Assembly: GCF_013201625.1 (NCBI RefSeq)
Contig: NZ_CP053839.1
Location: 1-64,000 of the forward strand
DNA: 64,000 nucleotides
Direction of reading: 5' to 3'
Source: Aliarcobacter lanthieri
Lineage (GTDB): Bacteria > Campylobacterota > Campylobacteria > Campylobacterales > Arcobacteraceae
Below, piece after piece: positions 11,640 through 19,646 of the stretch (the stretch's first letter is position 1; every line of letters starts with the position of its first letter). The notes beneath the pieces were generated by a model that ran no database searches, had not been told where the DNA came from, and saw only the letters and a list, made by a program, of their open reading frames with translations. The position numbers and the translations under genes are program-made.

Positions 11640-12630
11640 ATGGTTTTACCTCTTTTATATATAAATTTAAAACTTCTTTTGCTCTTTTTGTAGAAGTTGT
11701 GAGTGGTTTTAGAAGTATTGCTTCTATATCAAACTCATTTTTTAAAGCTTTTATTTGCTCAATACAATCTTTTGGAGTTCCGTAAATAGAGTTTTCTAAA
11801 ATTCTATTTTTACAAAAAAGTTTATTTCTAATATCAATATACTCAGATGTTAGAAGTTTTACCAAAGTTGGATTTGTATCTTTTGAAAGTCTCATAGAAT
11901 TTATAAATATATCAGCACTTTTTTTTGTTTCTTCTTCTATTTCTTCTTTATCAAAACCAATATTTATACCTCTTGCTACTCTAAATGATAGCTTTTTGTT
12001 TGGGTTAAAATTTTGGAAATTTGAAAAAATTTCTCTCATTTTTTCTTTACTTAAAGCTAAACTCCCAATAAGTCCAAAATCATCTTTCGCACACTTTTCT
12101 ATAGCTTCAATAGATTCTGAAGCCAAGAAAGTCGTAAATTTATATTTAATTTTTGGTCGAATTGATATATCTTCACAAGAAAAGAATTTACCTTTGAAGC
12201 TTACTTGCTCTTCAAGTAAAAGCTTATGTATAAGTTCATTAGCTTCAAACATAACTTCTCTATTTGTATGACCATCTGCATTAAAAGTTTTATCATATAT
12301 AGCAAATGCACCTTTTGCAATACCATATAAGAATCTATTATCATCAAAAGCTTTTATAGTAGCAATATCTTCTGCTAGTTTTATAGGGTTATAGTATGGA
12401 AGTAAAATTCCAGCTGTTCCTATTTTTATATTTTTTGTTTTACCTAATAGATATGATGCTGTTTGAATAGGAGATGGAGTTACACTAAAGTTATTAAAAT
12501 GGTGTTCTGTTAGCCAAGCTTCATCAATACCCAAACTTTCAGCATAACAAACCAAATCAATTTGGTCTGTTATAGCTTTTTGGTAATCATTTTCCCAATT
12601 CTCAAAAAGTGCAAAAAGTGCAGTTTTCAT
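11632..12630 (-). CDS. LLM-class flavin-dependent (luciferase-like) monooxygenase
   Basis: A 332-aa TIM-barrel flavin enzyme of the bacterial luciferase superfamily. It shows the N-terminal AESLGIDEAWLTEHHF, then KIGTAGILLPYYNPIKLAED, which form the flavin-binding barrel strands, and a C-terminal GTPKDCIEQIKAL helix seen across the family. It uses reduced flavin and oxygen to oxidise an unknown substrate. It is sandwiched between the TonB receptor (1-nt overlap at 12630) and the binding protein (8-nt overlap), so it belongs to the uptake operon. Oxidative opening of an imported chelator is one reading. Confidence 0.85.
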   Translation of the reverse strand: MKTALFALFENWENDYQKAITDQIDLVCYAESLGIDEAWLTEHHFNNFSVTPSPIQTASYLLGKTKNIKIGTAGILLPYYNPIKLAEDIATIKAFDDNRFLYGIAKGAFAIYDKTFNADGHTNREVMFEANELIHKLLLEEQVSFKGKFFSCEDISIRPKIKYKFTTFLASESIEAIEKCAKDDFGLIGSLALSKEKMREIFSNFQNFNPNKKLSFRVARGINIGFDKEEIEEETKKSADIFINSMRLSKDTNPTLVKLLTSEYIDIRNKLFCKNRILENSIYGTPKDCIEQIKALKNEFDIEAILLKPLTTSTKRAKEVLNLYIKEVKPYV

Positions 12631-14579
12631 TAGAATTTATATGTTAAATTTGAGTATATAACTCTTCCAGCTTCTGGATAACCATATGTATATTCGTAGT
12701 TTTTATCAAATATATTTGAAGCTCCTACATCAAGAGTCAATCCTTTTACAAGTTCATAAGCAATTTTTGCATTCCAAATAGCTGCACCACTTATATCTTT
12801 ATTCCTATCATTTGAATCTGTATGTCTACTTGAAGAGTATTGCATATTTACATTTGTTGTTAAACCTTTTATTGGTCTATATGTTACACCTAAAGCAATT
12901 TTATGTTTTGGTGCATCAGTTATATCTTGTTTTTTATCTTTATCTTCTGCTAAAAGTCTTGTATAATTTGCATCAAAATCTAAAGTTTCATCAAATGAAT
13001 AGAAATATTCTAATTCATAACCCATATGTTTAACTTTACCAATATTTTTATTTTGAGAAATATCATTTACTTCATCTATAAGCTCATCTTGTATAAAATC
13101 TTTTACATCAGAGTAGAATAATACAGATTTTATACCTTGATTTTCAAAAATCTTATTTGCTCCTATTTCATAATTGATAGTTTTTTCAGGTTTTAATTCT
13201 GGATTTGGGATATAACTACCAAATTTATAAGAGTATCTTTCTTTTAGACTAGCAAATCTTGTTTTTTTAGCAACTCCTGCATAAAGTCCAAAAGTTTCAT
13301 CTATATCATACTCAACTTTAATCATAGGATTGAACGAATCAGAATTAGTATGTTCAAACTCTCTACTATAGTTCGCATCAGGCTTTTTATTGTTTGCTTC
13401 TTTCACTTTATCTTTATCATAACTAATTCCAGCAATTACTCTAAAATCATCAGTAATTCTGAAAGTATCTTCTAATCCGATTGATAAATAATCTATTTTC
13501 TTAACATAAGTTTTTCCACTATCATTGTCTTTTTGTTTATCTTGTTTTGCATGGAAAGCTAATTTCAAACTATTTCTTTGTGTATCATATTGACCTAATT
13601 CTAAAGACACTCCTCTTGTTGTTGCATCATAAGGTGTTGGATCAAATTTTTGTTTATTGAATTTCTCATCAGTAAAGAAAAGCATATTGTCTTCATATTT
13701 ATCATAAAATACTCTACTTTTTAAATATCCTAAATCAAAATTTGTATTTGAAAGAAAATAAAAACTCTCTTTATCTGAATAGTCCCATTGTCTAAAAGGA
13801 TTACCTTTTTTACCATCAGTATAAACATTAAGAGGCATTCCTTTATTTGTTTTCTGATTTATATAGTTAAATGCATACTCATCTGTATCATTTGGAGTAT
13901 ATCCCACTTTAAGATTTATACTTTTATCCTCTTTATATGAATTTGATCTTTTATCATTGTCTTGATATTTTGTTGATTTAAAATCACTTGACATTGGATA
14001 GTTATCTTTATCCATATATGAACCACTTGCTTGGATATAGTATTTACCTTGATTTGTTCCTAAATTTATGTATCCTTTTTTACCATCTCCACTGAATGCT
14101 CCAGCTGATATTGTACCTTCAAACTCTTTTGTTGGTTTTTTTGTAACTAAGTTAATTGCACCAGCAAACGTATTTACTCCTAAAAGTGTAGAAGTTAAAC
14201 CCTTACTTACTTGAATCTTTTCTAAATTAAATGTTGTATAATTTGATAAATCTACATAACCTTCACTTGGAACATTTATTGCAATACCATCTATAAATAT
14301 AGGTGCATGTCTTGCACTAAAACCTCTAATAGATATTGTTTGTTCACCTCTTGCTCCATACCCATATATATTTATACCGCTAATAGTATTTAATGCATCA
14401 ACTACTGTATTCTTTTCTTGAAGTTGCATATCTTCACTAGAAATTTGATTACTCTTAAATTTACTATCAGAATTATCTCCTGCGATTATATTTACCTCAC
14501 CTAAATACGTTGTCTCACTAGCTAATAGTGTACACGAAAAAAGTGTTGTTGCTAAAACAAAACTCAATTTTTTTGTCAT
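12630..14579 (-). CDS. TonB-dependent outer-membrane receptor
   Basis: A 649-aa ligand-gated outer-membrane transporter. A signal peptide (to about residue 20) is followed by a plug domain (VVDALNTISGINIYGYGARG, then SIRGFSARHAPIFIDGIA, then VSKGLTSTLLGVNTFAGAIN). After that comes a long 22-strand-type barrel with NPELKPEKTINYEIGANK and a terminal aromatic VIYSNLTYKF strand. It imports a scarce ligand with energy from TonB. It lies 47 nt after modC with a ModE-type half-site in the gap, which points to molybdate or tungstate limitation rather than iron as the controlling signal. Confidence 0.93.
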   Translation of the reverse strand: MTKKLSFVLATTLFSCTLLASETTYLGEVNIIAGDNSDSKFKSNQISSEDMQLQEKNTVVDALNTISGINIYGYGARGEQTISIRGFSARHAPIFIDGIAINVPSEGYVDLSNYTTFNLEKIQVSKGLTSTLLGVNTFAGAINLVTKKPTKEFEGTISAGAFSGDGKKGYINLGTNQGKYYIQASGSYMDKDNYPMSSDFKSTKYQDNDKRSNSYKEDKSINLKVGYTPNDTDEYAFNYINQKTNKGMPLNVYTDGKKGNPFRQWDYSDKESFYFLSNTNFDLGYLKSRVFYDKYEDNMLFFTDEKFNKQKFDPTPYDATTRGVSLELGQYDTQRNSLKLAFHAKQDKQKDNDSGKTYVKKIDYLSIGLEDTFRITDDFRVIAGISYDKDKVKEANNKKPDANYSREFEHTNSDSFNPMIKVEYDIDETFGLYAGVAKKTRFASLKERYSYKFGSYIPNPELKPEKTINYEIGANKIFENQGIKSVLFYSDVKDFIQDELIDEVNDISQNKNIGKVKHMGYELEYFYSFDETLDFDANYTRLLAEDKDKKQDITDAPKHKIALGVTYRPIKGLTTNVNMQYSSSRHTDSNDRNKDISGAAIWNAKIAYELVKGLTLDVGASNIFDKNYEYTYGYPEAGRVIYSNLTYKF

Positions 14580-14602
14580 TTTTTTTCCTTTATTTATTTT
14601 TA

Positions 14603-14612
14603 TATATAACGA
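14603..14612 (-). promoter_or_regulatory. ModE-type half-site upstream of the TonB receptor gene
   Basis: TATATAACGA on the plus strand, which is TCGTTATATA reading toward the receptor gene. This matches a ModE operator half-site (consensus built on CGTTATATA and its complement). It lies about 24-33 nt before the receptor ATG. The second half is weak (an A/T-rich TAAATAA), so this is a partial operator. Assignment rests on the same sequence appearing upstream of modE. Confidence 0.5.
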
Positions 14613-14626
14613 CTTTTAAAAAAAAA

Positions 14627-15481
14627 TTATACTCCTTGTAAATTTGGAGTAAATGCTTTTGTGCTTACATTTACTATTTGACCAATTTTTAAATTTTGTG
14701 CTTCTTCTTCACTTATTACAACTTCTACGATTTGTTGTCCTATAGCTATTATTGCCACATTTATAACATCTACTTTTGTTATATCTAAAAGTTCACCTTC
14801 AAAACTAAATTTTTGGCTACCTTTTGTTTTCAATAAAATATCTTTTGGTTTTCCATCTTCAATTATTTGTCCATTACTCATAACTAAAACTCTTGAAGCT
14901 AGTTTATACATCTCACTTGGATCATGGCTTACCATTATAGAGGTTGTATTGAACTCTTTATGTAAAGTTAAAATATCATTTTGGAGTTTTACTCTCATAT
15001 TTGGATCAAGTGCTGAAAGAGGTTCATCTAAAAGTAGCAATTTTGGTCTTTTCATCAAAGCTCGACATAAACTAACACGTTGTTTTTGCCCACCACTTAG
15101 ACTATTTGGATATCTATTTTTTAGTTCATACATATCTGTAAGATTTAAAAGATGTTTCGCCAATTCTCTATCTTTTGTAACGTAAATTAAATTCCCCATA
15201 ACAGAAAGATTTGGAAAGAGTGCATAATCTTGAAAAACAAATCCTATATCTCTTTTTTGAATAGGTTTTGAAATTTTGTCATTTAACCAAATTTCATCAT
15301 CTACAACTATTTCTCCATTTGCTTCTTCAAGTCCAGCTAAAGTTCTTAAGATTGTTGTTTTTCCAGAACCACTCACCCCACTTAAAGCAATAAATTCTCC
15401 ACTATTTATTTTTAAATTTACTTCTAAAAGCATTTTTCCAGAACTTCCATGAAGTTCTTTTTTTATATCTAGTTTTATCAT
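14627..15481 (-). CDS. modC: Molybdate ABC transporter ATP-binding protein ModC
   Basis: A 284-aa ATPase of the molybdate importer. Walker A is GVSGSGKTT, the signature is LSGGQKQRVSLCRAL, Walker B is LLLLDEPLSALDP, and the H-loop is MVSHDPSEMY. The C-terminal 80 residues form a TOBE/Mop domain (GQQIVEVVISEEEAQNLKIG) that senses oxyanion. Its start abuts the modB stop with no gap, so it is in the same transcript. Confidence 0.95.
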   Translation of the reverse strand: MIKLDIKKELHGSSGKMLLEVNLKINSGEFIALSGVSGSGKTTILRTLAGLEEANGEIVVDDEIWLNDKISKPIQKRDIGFVFQDYALFPNLSVMGNLIYVTKDRELAKHLLNLTDMYELKNRYPNSLSGGQKQRVSLCRALMKRPKLLLLDEPLSALDPNMRVKLQNDILTLHKEFNTTSIMVSHDPSEMYKLASRVLVMSNGQIIEDGKPKDILLKTKGSQKFSFEGELLDITKVDVINVAIIAIGQQIVEVVISEEEAQNLKIGQIVNVSTKAFTPNLQGV

Positions 15482-16174
15482 CTAAAAAAACCTATCTTTT
15501 TTTTGATTACCATTGAATATATAAACTGCAAGTAGAGTTATAAAACTCATTACAATCATAATTAAACTATAAATATGAGCATCTTTATAGTCTAATACTT
15601 CTACAAATTCATAAATAGCTATTGCTGCAACTCTTGTTTCATTTGGAATACTTCCACCTATCATTAAAACAACTCCAAATTCACCAACTGTATGTGCAAA
15701 AGTTATGATGAGTGCTGTTAAAAGTGATGGTTTTATATTTGGTAATGCAACTCTTAAAACAGTTGTAAATTTACTTTTCCCACTTATATAACTAGCTTCA
15801 AGCATATTTTTATTTAAGCTTTCAAATCCACTTTGAAGAGGTTGAACCATAAAAGGAAGACTATAAATACAACTTGCAATAATTATTCCATAAAAATTAA
15901 ATACAAGTTTTATTCCAAAATAGTTTTCAAAAAATTGCCCTATTGGAGAATTATGAGATAATCCCCAAAGTAAATAAAAACCTAAAACTGTTGGTGGTAC
16001 AACTAAAGGCATTGTACAAAGAGATTCTAGAAATGGTTTGAATTTTGACTTTGTTTGTGATAAATACCAAGCAAGTGGCATACATAACACAAACAAAATC
16101 AAAGTTGTAATAAATGCTAACTTAAAAGATAGCATAAATGGTGCATAATCAACATTTAGTAAATAATCAATCAT
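15482..16174 (-). CDS. modB: Molybdate ABC transporter permease ModB
   Basis: A 230-aa inner-membrane permease with about five or six helices. The cytoplasmic coupling loop is visible as [20 protein letters not shown], followed by [20 protein letters not shown], a well-conserved ModB segment. The N-terminal [20 protein letters not shown] is also typical. It overlaps the TOBE gene by 8 nt and is directly followed by modC. Molybdate (or tungstate) is delivered by ModA, encoded two genes upstream. Confidence 0.95.
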   Translation of the reverse strand: MIDYLLNVDYAPFMLSFKLAFITTLILFVLCMPLAWYLSQTKSKFKPFLESLCTMPLVVPPTVLGFYLLWGLSHNSPIGQFFENYFGIKLVFNFYGIIIASCIYSLPFMVQPLQSGFESLNKNMLEASYISGKSKFTTVLRVALPNIKPSLLTALIITFAHTVGEFGVVLMIGGSIPNETRVAAIAIYEFVEVLDYKDAHIYSLIMIVMSFITLLAVYIFNGNQKKDRFF

Positions 16175-16565
16175 TTAAAACCTTATTTATAGATATATCA
16201 CTGGCTTTTATTAAGATATTTACTTCATCATCTTTTTTTAAGTTTAGTCTTATTGAAGACTCTTTTGTAATAATACTTTCAAAAGTAGTATCAGCTAAAT
16301 TCAGTTTGATACTACTTAGAAGTTCACCATTTTTTATATCAGTGATTTTTGCAAGAGCTTGATTTGATAAACTAATATTCTCTATATAGTTTTTAGATAT
16401 TGCAATATTTGTAGGTTTTACAATAAGTTCAACTTTTGTTCCTATTTTTAAATTACTACTTAAATCTAAACTCATCATTTTAAAAGTGATATTTTGAAAA
16501 TCAAATTCTACGATATTCAAACTATCTTTATTTTGAATACTTTTTACTCTTGCAATAAAACTCAT
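16167..16565 (-). CDS. TOBE (Mop-like) domain protein of the molybdate operon
   Basis: A 132-aa soluble protein that seems to consist of two TOBE/Mop-like units. One covers about residues 1-60 and ends [14 protein letters not shown], and one covers about 68-130 and ends [14 protein letters not shown]. Mop domains bind molybdate or tungstate, so a storage or sensing role inside the cell is likely. It overlaps modA at 16562-16565 (ATGA) and modB by 8 nt. No HTH is present, unlike ModE. Confidence 0.8.
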   Translation of the reverse strand: MSFIARVKSIQNKDSLNIVEFDFQNITFKMMSLDLSSNLKIGTKVELIVKPTNIAISKNYIENISLSNQALAKITDIKNGELLSSIKLNLADTTFESIITKESSIRLNLKKDDEVNILIKASDISINKVLND

Positions 16566-17308
16566 TTTACTAAATATCCAAAGTTTTTAAATATCTCTTT
16601 TGCTTTATCACTTAATATAAATTCATAAAAAGCCTTAGCTTCTGCATTGTCTTTTGCTTTATTTAAAACTACAATACCTTGATCAATAGGAGTATATAAT
16701 TTTGGATCAACACTTACCCAATGAACATTTTCTTTATATTTAGCCATTTTATCTTCATATAATAAAGATTTAGCAATGAATCCAACATCAGCAGCCGTTA
16801 AAGCATAAGTTACAGCTTGAGAAATAGACTCAGCATAAACAAATTTATTTTCTACTTTGTCTAAAATATTTGCATTTTTAAGTGCTTCAACTGCAGCAGT
16901 TCCATAAGGAGCAGTTTTTGGGTTAGCTATTGCAACTCTTTTAATATTATCATTGATTACTACTTCGATACCTTTAGAAAAATCCATCTCTTTTGCACTT
17001 AACATTGCTAAACTTCCTTGTGCATAAACAACAGGTTCAGTAGCAGTTAATTTTTCTTTATATAAAGTTTCAGGGAATTTCATATCAGCACTCATAAAAA
17101 TATCGAATGGTGCACCATTTTGAATTTGAGCTGTAAATTTTCCACTAGCACCAAGTACTACTTCAATTTTTGTATCAGGATTTGTTTTATTAAATTCTGC
17201 AATTAAATCATTTATTGCATAACTAACATTTGCTGCAACTGCAATATTAACTGTTCCAGCAAATATTGATGAACATAATAATGCTAAACCTAAAATTATT
17301 TTCTTCAT
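16562..17308 (-). CDS. modA: Molybdate ABC transporter periplasmic binding protein ModA
   Basis: A 248-aa periplasmic molybdate/tungstate-binding protein. It has a signal peptide (MKKIILGLALLCSSIFAG), then the type II binding-protein core with VAANVSYAINDLIAEF, LGASGKFTAQIQNGAPFDIF and KTAPYGTAAVEALKN. The conserved serine and alanine positions contact the oxyanion. It is 9 nt downstream of modE and overlaps the TOBE gene by 4 nt. ModA and WtpA/TupA ligands cannot be told apart with certainty here. Confidence 0.94.
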   Translation of the reverse strand: MKKIILGLALLCSSIFAGTVNIAVAANVSYAINDLIAEFNKTNPDTKIEVVLGASGKFTAQIQNGAPFDIFMSADMKFPETLYKEKLTATEPVVYAQGSLAMLSAKEMDFSKGIEVVINDNIKRVAIANPKTAPYGTAAVEALKNANILDKVENKFVYAESISQAVTYALTAADVGFIAKSLLYEDKMAKYKENVHWVSVDPKLYTPIDQGIVVLNKAKDNAEAKAFYEFILSDKAKEIFKNFGYLVK

Positions 17309-17317
17309 ATTTTTTCC

Positions 17318-18100
17318 TTATTTTCCTATCATAATATCAGACGCTTTTATAACTGCATCAATTTCTGTTCCAACTTTTAGATTCATATTTTGTACAGAAT
17401 TTACAGTTACAACTGCAACTACTTTGTCTTCATTTCCAATATTTATTACAACTTCTGCATTAACTGCACCTAGGCTTATCTCTTCAATAGTACCTTTTAA
17501 ACAATTTCTTGCACTAAGTTTCAAGTTACTTTGCGTTGATAATAAAACATTGCTAGATTTAATAACAGCAATAACTTCATCACCAATAGCTAATCCAAGA
17601 TTTTCAACAGAACTATTTGTAATAATAGAAACTATTGTATTTCCACTTTTTAGTTTTATTTCAACTTCAGCATTAACTGCACCAAGTGAAATTTTTTCAA
17701 CTATTCCAATGATCTGATTTCTTGCACTAATTTGCATCGATAACCTCCTTATTATTTTTAAAGACCCAGTATTCAAATCAGTAATTCGATTTAGATTTTC
17801 AATAAACTTTCTTTGCTCCTCTTTTAACAAAAAGTATGTTGTTAAAAGATTTTCTCCATACTTTGTAAGAGTTGTACCACCTCCACCTACTCCGCCAATT
17901 TCTCTTATAACTATAGGTGTAGTTGATAAGTTATTCATAGCTTCAACTGCTTCCCAAGCAGCTTTATAGCTCATAGGAACTTCTTTCGCTGCTTTATTTA
18001 TTGAACCAGTTTTCTTAATAGCAAGAAGCAATTCAATTCTTTTTTCAAGTAAAAAAGGTTGATTTAAAAGCTCTAAAGTCAAATTTGATGATATTGACAT
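17318..18100 (-). CDS. modE: Molybdate-responsive transcriptional regulator ModE
   Basis: A 260-aa regulator. The N-terminal winged helix (KKTGSINKAAKEVPMSYKAA, then REIGGVGGGGTTLTKYGENL) binds DNA. Two C-terminal Mop/TOBE domains each carry the SARN..G.VE.ISLGAVNAEV pattern and bind molybdate. Full-length ModE with both Mop domains represses mod genes when molybdate is plentiful. It is the first gene of the mod operon and has ModE-like palindromic motifs just upstream, consistent with autoregulation. Confidence 0.93.
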   Translation of the reverse strand: MSISSNLTLELLNQPFLLEKRIELLLAIKKTGSINKAAKEVPMSYKAAWEAVEAMNNLSTTPIVIREIGGVGGGGTTLTKYGENLLTTYFLLKEEQRKFIENLNRITDLNTGSLKIIRRLSMQISARNQIIGIVEKISLGAVNAEVEIKLKSGNTIVSIITNSSVENLGLAIGDEVIAVIKSSNVLLSTQSNLKLSARNCLKGTIEEISLGAVNAEVVINIGNEDKVVAVVTVNSVQNMNLKVGTEIDAVIKASDIMIGK

Positions 18101-18112
18101 ATCTAATCCTTT

Positions 18113-18134
18113 GTTATATTTAAAAATATATAAC
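18113..18134. promoter_or_regulatory. ModE-like palindromic operator upstream of modE
   Basis: GTTATAT (18113-18119) and ATATAAC (18128-18134) form an inverted repeat with an 8-nt spacer. The right half continues to CG at 18135, giving TATATAACG. This is close to the known ModE consensus of opposed CGTTATATA halves. It sits 13-34 nt upstream of the modE ATG, in the right place for autorepression of modE-modABC. Confidence 0.6.
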
Positions 18135-18147
18135 GTAAATATATCTT

Positions 18148-18157
18148 ATCGTTATAT
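18148..18157 (+). promoter_or_regulatory. Second ModE-type half-site in the modE upstream region
   Basis: ATCGTTATAT matches a ModE half-site (ATCGTTATATA) and lies 14 nt beyond the palindromic operator. It may help cooperative binding or act on the divergent gene starting at 18228. Evidence is motif match only. Confidence 0.45.
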
Positions 18158-18170
18158 CTCTTAATAAATA

Positions 18171-18184
18171 TTGATTTAAATCAA
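18171..18184. promoter_or_regulatory. FNR/CRP-family box (TTGAT-N4-ATCAA)
   Basis: TTGATTTAAATCAA is a perfect match to the FNR-type consensus TTGAT-N4-ATCAA. It is centred about 50 nt upstream of the membrane-protein ATG at 18228 and about 77 nt from the modE start, so it could serve either gene. Many molybdoenzymes are used in anaerobic or microaerobic respiration, which fits an oxygen-linked regulator. The window contains no FNR-family gene. Confidence 0.5.
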
Positions 18185-18227
18185 AATTTATATGTTATTA
18201 TTACAAAGTTTTACTAAGGATACATAA

Positions 18228-19478
18228 ATGGAAATAAACGAGCTTTTAATAGACTTTGTTGCAACAACAGTATTTAGTTTTTTAATAGGTTTAGAAGTAA
18301 AAGCATATATGCTGAAATTCCATGAAAATGAAATAAAAACATTTTTTGGAACAACAAGAACATTTACCTTTATAGGGATTCTAGGATTTATATTTTATCT
18401 ACTTGAACCAAATTATTTTTCTATTTTTATAGTGGGATTTTTAGCTATTACATTTCTTTATTCTATTTTATTTAACAAACTTCTTGAAAATAATAAAAAT
18501 AGTATTATACTTTTTCTGGTTTCTTTAATTGTCTATAGTTTTGGCCCTTTAATAGATATTTTTCAATTTTGGTTAGCGTCTTTAATTTTTGTAGTGATAA
18601 TATTTTTATTAAATGCAAAAAATAAGCTTTTTAACTTTAAATTAAAAATAAATATTTATGAATTAGAGACTTTGGGAAAGATTATTTTACTTTCAGCAGT
18701 TGTATTACCACTATTACCAAATGATACAACGATTCCTTATCTTGGAATTTCTTTATATAAAATTTGGCTTACAGTCGTTGTAATATCTACTATTTCATAT
18801 TTAAGTTATATTGTACAAAAATATATTTTTCCTTCAAAAGGTTTACTTTTAACTGGAATTTTAGGAGGACTTTATTCCTCAACAGCAACAACAGTTGTTT
18901 TATCAAAAAAATCTCAATGCTTAGAAAATAGTGATATGTTTACAGCTTCTATTCTAAGTGCAACTTTAATGATGTATATTAGACTTAGTGTTATAGCAGC
19001 TATTCTTAACATAGAAGTATTTAAGATAGTTTTTTATCCTTTTTTAGGATTTACTCTTATTTGTCTTATTTTAATTATATTTTTTTATAAAAAAGGTATA
19101 AATTATACAAAAAACAATATAGATTTGGAAGATTCAAATCCATTAGAATTAGGTACAGCATTTGTATTTGCATTTTTATTTGTTGTAACAATGTTTATTA
19201 CAAATATTGTAGTTGATAATTTTGGAACAACTGGACTTAATATTTTATCAATAATAATAGGATTTACTGATATTGATCCATTTATTTTATCTCTTTTAGC
19301 TGGAAACTATAATATTGATAATTTATCAATTGCTGGAGCAATTATTATTGCTGCTGGAAGTAATAATATTTTAAAAGCTTTATATACAAGCTGGTTTGCA
19401 AAGAAAAAATCAATTTCAAGTTCAATTTCTTTAATTATTTTAGGTATTTTAACAATTATTATAGGGCTAATTTTATAG
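18228..19478 (+). CDS. MgtC/SapB-DUF4010 integral membrane protein
   Basis: A 416-aa polytopic inner-membrane protein with about a dozen helices. The N-terminal third resembles the MgtC/SapB fold (FLIGLEVKAYML, then TRTFTFIGILGF), and the C-terminal two-thirds matches the DUF4010 pattern (GLLLTGILGGLYSSTATTVV, then DIDPFILSLLAG and GAIIIAAGSNNILKALY). The function of this fusion class is not established. It diverges from modE behind a shared regulatory spacer and is followed by a structured inverted repeat. Confidence 0.82.
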   Translation: MEINELLIDFVATTVFSFLIGLEVKAYMLKFHENEIKTFFGTTRTFTFIGILGFIFYLLEPNYFSIFIVGFLAITFLYSILFNKLLENNKNSIILFLVSLIVYSFGPLIDIFQFWLASLIFVVIIFLLNAKNKLFNFKLKINIYELETLGKIILLSAVVLPLLPNDTTIPYLGISLYKIWLTVVVISTISYLSYIVQKYIFPSKGLLLTGILGGLYSSTATTVVLSKKSQCLENSDMFTASILSATLMMYIRLSVIAAILNIEVFKIVFYPFLGFTLICLILIIFFYKKGINYTKNNIDLEDSNPLELGTAFVFAFLFVVTMFITNIVVDNFGTTGLNILSIIIGFTDIDPFILSLLAGNYNIDNLSIAGAIIIAAGSNNILKALYTSWFAKKKSISSSISLIILGILTIIIGLIL

Positions 19479-19580
19479 TTTTTATACATAATTGTTACTT
19501 TTTTGCAAATTTTTAAATATAAGATTTTAAAATATATGTAAATAAAAACTTTTTCTGATATAATCCAATAAATAAAAAAT

Positions 19581-19646
19581 TAATAACTGATGAGTATAAA
19601 ACTTACAGCAGAAGTTTAACTAAAACACTATACTCATCACTTATTA
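19581..19646. repeat. 66-nt inverted repeat with a nested hairpin (terminator or structured element)
   Basis: Outer arms 19581-19598 and 19629-19646 pair at 17 of 18 positions and share TGATGAGTATA/TATACTCATCA. Between them AAACTT (19599-19604) and AAGTTT (19612-19617) form a second hairpin. The right arm overlaps the stop codon of the LysR gene. It lies between convergent genes, so a bidirectional terminator is the simplest reading. The nested shape is more elaborate than the other terminators in the window, and there is no clear T tract. Confidence 0.55.
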
